From Agaribacterium sp. ZY112 (GTDB lineage: Bacteria; Pseudomonadota; Gammaproteobacteria; Pseudomonadales; Cellvibrionaceae), in the NCBI RefSeq assembly GCF_041346925.1, contig NZ_CP166840.1, positions 1,798,001 through 1,862,000 on the forward strand: a stretch of 64,000 nt of DNA, in the 5' to 3' direction. A program made the position numbers and the translations under genes. Below, piece by piece: positions 57,502 to 64,000 of this stretch (the first letter of the stretch is position 1; the number at the start of each line of letters is the position of its first letter). The notes under the pieces were generated by a model. That model did not search any database. It was not told the origin of the DNA and was given only the letters and a program-made list of their open reading frames with translations.

Positions 57502-58719
57502 ATGGCAGTTGGTAGCTTTGATTGGCCGGGTGTTAAAGCCATTAATGGTGTTCGTTTGGCGGCCGTGTCTGCAGGTGTGAAGCATTCAGATCGTTTAGAT
57601 ATGGCTCTGATTGAAATCTGTGAGGGCGCAAGTGTTAGCGGTGTTTTTACCCAAAATGCGTTTTGCGCTGAACCTATTAAGATCTGCCGTGAGCACTTAG
57701 CGCAAGCGAAGCCTCGCTACTTACTTATTAACTCGGGTAATGCCAACGCCTGTACCGGTGAGCCTGGCCGAGCGGCTGCTCTGCAAACATGTCAAGCTGT
57801 TGCCGATGCAGCTGGAGTTCAGTTAAACCAAGTTTTGCCTTTTTCTACCGGTGTAATTGGCGAGGTACTACCGGCTTCTAAGTTAATTGATGCAACACCT
57901 GCAGCGTGTCAAGCCTTAGATCAAGATGCTTGGCACGATGCAGCCAAAGCGATTATGACAACCGATACTCGTGCTAAGGGCTTGAGTGTAAGACTAGAGC
58001 TTGATGGGGTGCCAATTACGCTAAGTGGTATTGCCAAAGGCTCGGGTATGATCAAGCCAAATATGGGTACAATGTTGGCTTATGTGGCAACGGATGCGGC
58101 TATTGAGCAAGCTTTGTTAGATACGATAGTGCTTAACGCCGCTAATAAGAGCTTTAATCGTATTACGGTCGATGGTGATACCTCCACTAACGATGCTCTG
58201 ATCTTGATGGCAACGGCTAAAGCCGAAAACCCTACTGTGCTAGCCGGTTCAGATACTGCTCTAAAGCTAGAGCAGACTGTCAGTGATTTATGCCAAGCGC
58301 TTGCTAAAGAAATGGTACGAGATGCCGAGGGCGCAACTAAGTGTGTTCAGGTCGATGTTCTAGGCGGTAATACCGCACAGGAAAGTATTGATGTGGCTTA
58401 CGCTATTTGTCATTCCCCTCTTATCAAAACCGCGCTCTTTGCTTGTGACCCTAACTGGGGGCGCATAGTTGCAGCTATAGGTTATGCAGGCCTTAAAGAT
58501 TTGGATGTTAGCCGCGTTAAAGTTTGGTTGGATAACGAACTTATTGTTGAGAACGGTGGTCGTGCAGAGTCTTATACAGAAGAGGCTGGCCAGGTTGTAT
58601 TTGATAAAGCCGAGTTTTCTATTCGGGTTGAGCTTGCTCGAGGCAGCTGTAACGAAACCCTGTGGACCAGTGATTTAAGCCATGACTATGTGCGTATTAA
58701 CGCTGAATATCGTAGTTAA
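57502..58719 (+). CDS. argJ: Bifunctional ornithine acetyltransferase / N-acetylglutamate synthase
   Basis: 405 residues from the ATG at 57502 with AGGGG before it; a TTG at 57466 would overlap secA and is rejected. It recycles the acetyl group in arginine synthesis. The precursor cleaves itself before the Thr in PNMGTMLAYVATDA; the KGSGMIKP segment precedes it. It is 14 nt downstream of secA and 2 nt upstream of mutT. Confidence 0.96.
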   Translation: MAVGSFDWPGVKAINGVRLAAVSAGVKHSDRLDMALIEICEGASVSGVFTQNAFCAEPIKICREHLAQAKPRYLLINSGNANACTGEPGRAAALQTCQAVADAAGVQLNQVLPFSTGVIGEVLPASKLIDATPAACQALDQDAWHDAAKAIMTTDTRAKGLSVRLELDGVPITLSGIAKGSGMIKPNMGTMLAYVATDAAIEQALLDTIVLNAANKSFNRITVDGDTSTNDALILMATAKAENPTVLAGSDTALKLEQTVSDLCQALAKEMVRDAEGATKCVQVDVLGGNTAQESIDVAYAICHSPLIKTALFACDPNWGRIVAAIGYAGLKDLDVSRVKVWLDNELIVENGGRAESYTEEAGQVVFDKAEFSIRVELARGSCNETLWTSDLSHDYVRINAEYRS

Positions 58720-58721
58720 TT

Positions 58722-59111
58722 ATGCCTAAGCATATCCGTGTTGTGGTTGGCGTGATTGAAAATGAGTTCGGCCAAATCCTTATTAGTCAGCGCCAAGGTC
58801 AGCAACATTTGGCAGGCCTATGGGAGTTTCCCGGTGGCAAGCTGGATGCTGGCGAGTCTGCAGAGCAAGCATTGAGTCGTGAACTAAAAGAAGAATTGGG
58901 TATAGAGGTTTTACAGGCCGATTTTCTATTTGATATCAAGCATACATACCCTGAAAAGAGCGTTTGTTTACATATATTTCACGTCAAGGCTTTTAGCGGT
59001 GTTGAGCAGGGATTAGAGGGGCAGCCTTTACGCTGGCTTGCTCGAGCTGATATCGATACAGTAGAGCTGCCGCCTGCAAATAAAGCCATAGTCGAATGGC
59101 TGCAGTCTTGA
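58722..59111 (+). CDS. mutT: Nudix hydrolase MutT
   Basis: 129 residues. The Nudix box GGKLDAGESAEQALSRELKE with the following ELGIE is complete. It should remove 8-oxo-dGTP from the nucleotide pool. In Pseudomonas the gene at this place is fused to a thiamine-phosphate-synthase-like domain; here it is a stand-alone MutT. It ends the secA-argJ-mutT run, converging on yacG. Confidence 0.92.
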   Translation: MPKHIRVVVGVIENEFGQILISQRQGQQHLAGLWEFPGGKLDAGESAEQALSRELKEELGIEVLQADFLFDIKHTYPEKSVCLHIFHVKAFSGVEQGLEGQPLRWLARADIDTVELPPANKAIVEWLQS

Positions 59112-59166
59112 GCAAGAGTAGGGGAGGTGGTCTAGCTTAAGAGGCAGTGGGCCTTCAATCCTAGTT

Positions 59167-59361
59167 TTAGAAGCTTTGATCTTCAGACCAGTTATCGACC
59201 TCTTCTTCATTGCTACTAATCTGGTAGCTTTCTGTAGCCCAGTCGCCAAAATCAATATCTTTACAGCGTTTACTGCAAAATGGTCGCTCAGGAAAATCCT
59301 TGGTCATTAGCACTGTCTTTTTACAGTTTGGACAGGGCATGCTGGCTGTTTTGACATTCAT
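59167..59361 (-). CDS. yacG: DNA gyrase inhibitor YacG
   Basis: 64 residues. Small zinc protein with CPNC (Cys10, Cys13 region) and CSKRC (about 29-33) ligands and the DFGDWA segment typical of YacG. E. coli YacG inhibits gyrase by binding GyrB. It is the last gene of the pilB-pilC-pilD-coaE-yacG run, 78 nt after coaE. Confidence 0.93.
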   Translation of the reverse strand: MNVKTASMPCPNCKKTVLMTKDFPERPFCSKRCKDIDFGDWATESYQISSNEEEVDNWSEDQSF

Positions 59362-59439
59362 TTCCGTGTTCTCGTATGCTTTTCTGTATTGTAAGAAAAG
59401 ATGGCTTAAGTGTGAACTGTGATATTGAGCAGGCTAAGT

Positions 59440-60036
59440 TTAGATACAGGTTTGCTTAAGTAGCTGTTGATGAAGTGCTTGCACTTGTTTGAGGGTTTCT
59501 TCAATTGGGCCCTGGTTATTAATAACATGCTGGGCATGCTCTAAGCGGCTTTTACGGCTTAGTTGTGTAGCCATAATGGCTTCAATTTGTTGTCGGCTGT
59601 TTTGGTCTCTAAGGCAAGTTCGTTGAAGTTGTGTGGCCTCGTCAACATCGACTACAACAATGGTATCGATCATGTTGCTTTGCTGGGTTTCTAAAAGTAG
59701 TGGAGAGCTTAGTACGGAGTAATCAGAATGCGCCTGCTCAAGCTGCTTTTCAATTTCTTTGCGAATTAAGGGGTGCAATAAGTTCTCTAGCCATAGTTTG
59801 TGCTTACTATCGCTGAAGATCAGACTTCGTAGCTTTGCTCTATCTAAGTTTCCATCTTCAAGTAGGATATCAGTGCCAAAGCGCTGGCTGATACTCGTAA
59901 GTGCGGGTTGTCCGATCTCAACGACTTCTCTAGCGACTATGTCGGCATCAACAACAGTAATGCCGAGGCGCTCTAGTTCATTGCTGACACTTGATTTTCC
60001 GGAGCCAATTCCGCCAGTGAGACCGACTTTAAGCAT
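59440..60036 (-). CDS. coaE: Dephospho-CoA kinase
   Basis: 198 residues. It performs the last step of coenzyme A synthesis. The P-loop GGIGSGKS is at residues 8-15 and the DADIVAREVVE motif follows. Its ATG overlaps the pilD stop by one base (TAATG), coupling it to the pilus genes although the role is metabolic; this arrangement is common in gammaproteobacteria. Confidence 0.96.
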   Translation of the reverse strand: MLKVGLTGGIGSGKSSVSNELERLGITVVDADIVAREVVEIGQPALTSISQRFGTDILLEDGNLDRAKLRSLIFSDSKHKLWLENLLHPLIRKEIEKQLEQAHSDYSVLSSPLLLETQQSNMIDTIVVVDVDEATQLQRTCLRDQNSRQQIEAIMATQLSRKSRLEHAQHVINNQGPIEETLKQVQALHQQLLKQTCI

Positions 60037-60899
60037 TAGCTGCCCAGTAAGCCTAAATACCAGTTTTGAATGTCAGTGCCCCAGAAAAAAGCCAGCCAGC
60101 CAGCAATGGCAAGGTAGGGACCAAAGGGCATTGGTGTGTTTTTATCTTTACCTGACATTAAAATGTTGGCGATACCAAAAATAGCACCAACTAAAGAGGA
60201 TAGTAAAATAATAGTCGGCAATACTTGCCAGCCGGCCCACGCTCCTAGCGCAGCTAAAAGCTTGAAATCACCAAAGCCCATGCCCTCCTTGCCAGTAAGT
60301 AGTTTGAACAGCCAGTAAATACTCCAAAGGCTTAAATAACCTGCCATAGCGCCATACACGGCGCTTTCTAAATCGACAAAGGTGCCGTTGATATTGAGTG
60401 CAAGACCTAACCACAGTAAGGGTAGGGTTAGTTGGTCGGGTAAAAGTTGGTGGTCAATATCAATGTAGGTTAGGCAAATCAGAGTCCAAGAGAACAACAT
60501 TAGTACTGCTGTCTCATAGCTTAAGCCGTAGTGCCAGAAGCAGAAACCCCCTGTAGCTGCGGTTAGTAGCTCAACAAAGGGGTAGCGAAAACTGATTTTG
60601 GTTTTGCAGCGTAAGCAGCGCCCTTTTAATAGTAGGTAGCTAATAAGCGGAATGTTGCACCAGGCAGGGATAAGCTGTTTACAGGAGGGGCAGTGAGAGC
60701 GGGGGAAGGCGACATTAAATGTTTCTTCTTCAGGCTCTTTCTCAAAGCTCAGACCGTCGTTTTCTGTTAAAAACTCGCGGCACTCTTTGCGCCAGCCCTT
60801 CATCATGGAAATAGGCAGGCGGTAAATAACCACATTTAGGAAACTGCCGACGAGTAAAGAAAAAACGCCGGCAGAGCAGAGGAGGATGATTTCTAGCAT
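60036..60899 (-). CDS. pilD: Type IV prepilin peptidase / N-methylase
   Basis: 287 residues, several membrane helices. It cleaves and methylates type IV prepilins and type II secretion pseudopilins. Two zinc-type Cys pairs (Cys70/Cys73 and Cys95/Cys98) are in the cytoplasmic loop. The aspartyl-protease residues are in YIDIDHQLLPD and in GMGFGDFKLLAALGAW. It is 3 nt after pilC and overlaps coaE by 1 nt. Confidence 0.96.
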   Translation of the reverse strand: MLEIILLCSAGVFSLLVGSFLNVVIYRLPISMMKGWRKECREFLTENDGLSFEKEPEEETFNVAFPRSHCPSCKQLIPAWCNIPLISYLLLKGRCLRCKTKISFRYPFVELLTAATGGFCFWHYGLSYETAVLMLFSWTLICLTYIDIDHQLLPDQLTLPLLWLGLALNINGTFVDLESAVYGAMAGYLSLWSIYWLFKLLTGKEGMGFGDFKLLAALGAWAGWQVLPTIILLSSLVGAIFGIANILMSGKDKNTPMPFGPYLAIAGWLAFFWGTDIQNWYLGLLGS

Positions 60900-60902
60900 C
60901 TA

Positions 60903-62117
60903 TTATATCGCTTGACCAATTTGGAAGATTGGGAGATACATGGCAACCATTAGTCCACCTACCAAAATTCCAAGTACGGCCATAATCATGGGTTCGAGGA
61001 GTGCGGTTAAGCTGTCAACCATGTTGTCGACTTGCTCTTCATAATACCCTGCAGACTTGTCTAGCATTTCATCTAAAGCTCCTGACTCCTCTCCAATAGA
61101 GGTCATTTGTATCACCATTGCGGGGAAGACTTTAGTTTGAGTCATTGCAGTATTTAGCTGGGTGCCTGTAGAAACTTCTTCTCGTATTTGTAGGACTGCT
61201 TGTTCGTATATATAGTTGCCTGTTGAGCCCGCCACAGAGGTTAGGGCGTCAATTAGCGGAACCCCTGCAGCGAAAGTGGTGGATAGGGTTCTGGAAAAGC
61301 GAGCGATAATAGATAAGTAAACAATTTGTCCAACAATTGGAAGTTTTAGTGTAAGGCGGTCAAGGAATATCCTAAATCCTTTGCTTTTTTCTTTGGCTTT
61401 ACTAAAACAAAAAGCGGCAATACCGCTTCCGATCAAAATTTTCAACCAGTTGGCTTGAGCCATTTCTGATAAGTTAAGTACAAAAAGTGTAAAAGCGGGA
61501 AGCTCTGCTCCGAAGCTGGCAAAAGTTTCAGCAAACTGAGGGACAACTTTTACAAGAAGAATCCCTGTAACAACTGCGGCTACTACAAGTACTGCTGTAG
61601 GGTATGTCATTGCTTTTTTAATTTTTGCTTTGAGTTGCTCGGTTTTTTCTTTATAGGTGGCAATGCGATCAAGCATTGTTTCAAGCGCGCCACTTTGTTC
61701 GCCCGACTCAATTAAATTGCAAAAAAGATCATCAAAATATTTTGGTTTTTTCCTAAGGGAGGCGGCAAAGCTCGTGCCGGATGCTACTTCATTTTTAATT
61801 TCTGTGATTAGTGTGGCTAAATTTTTATTGTCCGAACCTCCAGCCACAATGTCAAAGCTTTGAACAAGTGGGACGCCAGCCTTCATCATGGTTGCTAATT
61901 GACGAGTAAATAAAGCTATATCCATTGGTTTTATTCTAGCCCCGCCATTGCCGAAAAGAGGACTTGGTTTTTTTCGTACATTTTTAGCTCTAATGCCTTG
62001 CTTTATTAGCTGGGCTTTTGCTAAAGATGGAGAAGTCGAAGATACCTCGCCTGAAACTTTATTACCTTTTTTATCGGTGCCTTTGTATAAGTATAATTGT
62101 GTAACATTAGTGGCCAT
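60903..62117 (-). CDS. pilC: Type IV pilus inner-membrane platform protein PilC
   Basis: 404 residues with two GspF/PilC repeats (about 70-195 and 275-395), each holding a hallmark such as FTRQLATMMKAGVPLVQSF and FSRTLSTTFAAGVPLIDAL, and three membrane helices. It anchors the PilB/PilT motors in the membrane. 3 nt after pilB. Confidence 0.96.
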   Translation of the reverse strand: MATNVTQLYLYKGTDKKGNKVSGEVSSTSPSLAKAQLIKQGIRAKNVRKKPSPLFGNGGARIKPMDIALFTRQLATMMKAGVPLVQSFDIVAGGSDNKNLATLITEIKNEVASGTSFAASLRKKPKYFDDLFCNLIESGEQSGALETMLDRIATYKEKTEQLKAKIKKAMTYPTAVLVVAAVVTGILLVKVVPQFAETFASFGAELPAFTLFVLNLSEMAQANWLKILIGSGIAAFCFSKAKEKSKGFRIFLDRLTLKLPIVGQIVYLSIIARFSRTLSTTFAAGVPLIDALTSVAGSTGNYIYEQAVLQIREEVSTGTQLNTAMTQTKVFPAMVIQMTSIGEESGALDEMLDKSAGYYEEQVDNMVDSLTALLEPMIMAVLGILVGGLMVAMYLPIFQIGQAI

Positions 62118-62120
62118 TTT

Positions 62121-63824
62121 TTAATCCTTGGTAACTCGGTTTGCTTCTGCCAAGCTGGTTACGCCCATAGCTGCTTTTCGTAATGCAGCAGTTCGTAAAT
62201 TAAAGAAGCCGGCTTCTTTAGCTGCATCAGCAATCTGAATTGCGTTGCCTCCCTCCATTATAATACGACTAATAGGAGGGGTGATGCGAACCACCTCATA
62301 AACACCAACGCGGCCTTTGTAGCCGTTATTACATGCTTTACAGCCAACAGGTTCATGGAGTTTAATCTCTTCTAGGCCAATGTCATCTATGCCCTCTTCC
62401 TTTAGCACTTCGTCAGGTAGGTCTACTGGTTTTTTACATTCAGAGCAAAGGCGTCTCGCTAGGCGTTGCGCAATAATAAGGCTGACTGTTGTCGCTACAT
62501 TGAATGTAGGTACGCCCATATTCATGAGTCGAGTAAGGGTCTCAGGGGCACTATTGGTGTGCAGTGTAGATAGTACCAAGTGCCCCGTTTGTGCTGCTTT
62601 AATGGCAATTTCGGCAGTCTCTAGGTCTCGAATCTCGCCAACCATCACTATATCAGGGTCTTGACGAAGAAAAGAGCGAAGCGCCTCAGCAAAAGTTAGC
62701 CCTACTTTGTTGCTAACGTTAACCTGATTGATTCCTTCGAGATTTATTTCCACTGGGTCTTCAGCTGTACTGATGTTTCTCTCAACGGTATTTAATATGT
62801 TGAGCCCAGTATAGAGGGAGACCGTTTTACCGGAGCCGGTAGGTCCAGTAACCAGAATCATACCTTGTGGCTGCTCTAGAGCATCCATAAACAGTTTCTT
62901 TTGAAAGTCTTCATAGCCAAGCGCATCAATACCAAGTTTGGCGCTGCTAGGATCCAGAATTCGTAAAACAACTTTTTCACCAAAGAGAGTGGGTAGGGTG
63001 TTGACACGAAAATCAATTGCTCGACTTTTGGTTATTTTCATTTTGATGCGCCCATCCTGGGGGACGCGCCGCTCTGATATGTCCATTTTAGACATTACTT
63101 TTAAGCGAGCAGAAAGGCGGGTGCCCAGATTTATTGGTGGGCGAGCGACTTCTTGTAATATTCCATCAGTACGAAATCGCACTCTATAGACTTTTTCATA
63201 AGGCTCAAAATGAATGTCTGAGGCCCCACTTTTAATAGCATCCAAGAGTACTTTATTGACGAACCGAACAATTGGCGCCTCATCATCGTTTGAGCTGTCG
63301 TCCCCGCTTTCTGATGAGTCATCGACGGCTTCAATATCTAAACTGTCTAGGTCGTTATCGTCGAGGCCACCAAAGGAGTCTCCGAGGTTGTCTTCTGCCG
63401 CATTTAGGTAGGCCTCAATGGCCATTTGAAGTTGTTCCGCCTCTACGAGAATGGCTTCAGTGTTTAGTCCAGTGTTAAATTTAATCTCGTCTAGGCCGTG
63501 GAGATTGGTGGGGTCACAAACAGCAATGTACAAACGATTCCCCCTTTTTAGAATGGGAAGTGCGTAATGCTGTTGAATTAAATTTGAATCTACAAGGTCT
63601 TTAGGCGGGCTGTCAGGATTAAGTGCGCTTAAGTCTAACAGCGGAGTTCCAAATTCTTCCGATGCTATCTGGGCGACTTTTAAGGCACTCAATTCACTGG
63701 TTTGTGCTAGGTGAATAGGAAAAGGATGCTTTTTAGCTTTAGCTGCAGATTCAAGCTCTTCGGCCTGTTCTAAGGTTAATAGCTCGTCATTTACAAGTCT
63801 TCGGGCTAAGCCACTTAATATCAC
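62121..63824 (-). CDS. pilB: Type IV pilus extension ATPase PilB
   Basis: 567 residues with a GTG start at 63824; an in-frame TAA lies three codons upstream, so no longer reading is possible. Order: N-terminal GspE domain, then a secretion ATPase with Walker A GPTGSGKT (327-334), ASP box, and a tetracysteine zinc site (CSECKKP...CKACNNG). It powers pilus extension. The pilin gene pilA is usually divergent and would lie just beyond the right edge. Confidence 0.96.
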   Translation of the reverse strand: MILSGLARRLVNDELLTLEQAEELESAAKAKKHPFPIHLAQTSELSALKVAQIASEEFGTPLLDLSALNPDSPPKDLVDSNLIQQHYALPILKRGNRLYIAVCDPTNLHGLDEIKFNTGLNTEAILVEAEQLQMAIEAYLNAAEDNLGDSFGGLDDNDLDSLDIEAVDDSSESGDDSSNDDEAPIVRFVNKVLLDAIKSGASDIHFEPYEKVYRVRFRTDGILQEVARPPINLGTRLSARLKVMSKMDISERRVPQDGRIKMKITKSRAIDFRVNTLPTLFGEKVVLRILDPSSAKLGIDALGYEDFQKKLFMDALEQPQGMILVTGPTGSGKTVSLYTGLNILNTVERNISTAEDPVEINLEGINQVNVSNKVGLTFAEALRSFLRQDPDIVMVGEIRDLETAEIAIKAAQTGHLVLSTLHTNSAPETLTRLMNMGVPTFNVATTVSLIIAQRLARRLCSECKKPVDLPDEVLKEEGIDDIGLEEIKLHEPVGCKACNNGYKGRVGVYEVVRITPPISRIIMEGGNAIQIADAAKEAGFFNLRTAALRKAAMGVTSLAEANRVTKD

Positions 63825-64000
63825 TGTATGTTAATCCGTATGAATCAATAATGGTTATATGCCAAGTGTAACCTAGTTTGGGCTTTTATTGAGTTAGATT
63901 AAACCGCCTATTGTTAATAGGGAGGAGCGATCACTGTTTAATGTTAGGGCGATGTTTGTAAGTCAGTGACATTTATTGTCGCCTACATGAGTGTGAATTG
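63825..64000. other. Upstream region of pilB, no gene seen
   Basis: 176 bp to the window edge with no supported reading frame on either strand and no sigma-54 type GG-N10-GC promoter that I could place with confidence. In related bacteria this gap separates pilB from a divergent pilA. Confidence 0.5.

Noticed and set aside
1..64000. Search for CRISPR arrays, tRNA genes, insertion sequences, phage genes and attachment sites
   Set aside because: No spaced direct repeats, tRNA-like folds, transposase or integrase frames were recognised; the long strand runs are accounted for by core genes.

Overview
The window reads as a chromosomal core-genome segment of a gammaproteobacterium of the Pseudomonadales/Cellvibrionales type. 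The reasons are Pseudomonas-like gene orders (trpGDC-crp-osmC-coq7; dusB-fis-purHD; argC-DUF6776-bactofilin-erpA; rnpB-mraZ followed by a division/cell-wall cluster without murB; lpxC-M23-secA-argJ-mutT; pilBCD-coaE-yacG) combined with moderate GC content. The exact genus cannot be fixed from sequence reading alone. No phage, insertion sequence, CRISPR array, tRNA or rRNA operon was found. Layout: 1-4.3 kb (minus strand) holds a DUF1631 protein followed by the start of a PrsK-type histidine kinase gene that runs off the left edge. 4.5-7.0 kb is trpGDC, closed by a bidirectional terminator shared with the convergent crp/vfr gene; osmC diverges from crp, and coq7 and a Ycf46-like AAA+ ATPase follow. 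10.6-20.7 kb is a long minus-strand run: DUF3859, purD-purH, fis-dusB, a zinc-ribbon/DUF3426 membrane protein, prmA, accC-accB and aroQ. dsbD (20.8-22.6 kb) is also on the minus strand. 22.7-28.5 kb contains an unrecognised lipoprotein, a DUF2333 protein, a PfkB-type adenosine kinase, a second DUF1631 protein and a stand-alone PilZ protein. 28.6-32.0 kb is clc-hemJ-hemL. 32.2-34.9 kb is argC, DUF6776, bactofilin and erpA. 35.0-35.3 kb is the RNase P RNA. 35.7-52.3 kb is a complete dcw cluster (mraZ, rsmH, ftsL, ftsI, murE, murF, mraY, murD, ftsW, murG, murC, ddl, ftsQ, ftsA, ftsZ) with an MraZ operator on its promoter. It is followed by lpxC, an M23 peptidase, secA, argJ and mutT, then (minus strand) pilB-pilC-pilD-coaE-yacG. 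How the genes work together: the dcw genes carry out peptidoglycan precursor synthesis and septation and are packed with 1-11 nt overlaps; lpxC adds the committed step of lipid A synthesis and secA the export motor. The pil genes supply the type IV pilus assembly ATPase, platform protein and prepilin peptidase. aroQ, accBC, trpGDC, argC/argJ, purHD and hemL/hemJ are primary metabolism. The least understood parts are the two DUF1631 paralogues, one next to PrsK and one next to a PilZ protein with an intact c-di-GMP motif, plus the lipoprotein, DUF2333, DUF6776 and Ycf46-like genes. No wholly new multigene system is evident. The most notable deviations are an SSQ instead of SSN active-site motif in FtsI, a roughly 47-residue insertion in SecA, a channel-like Val at the internal proton-glutamate position of the ClC protein, an MraZ operator lying on the dcw promoter, and a 19-bp perfect inverted repeat between accC and prmA.
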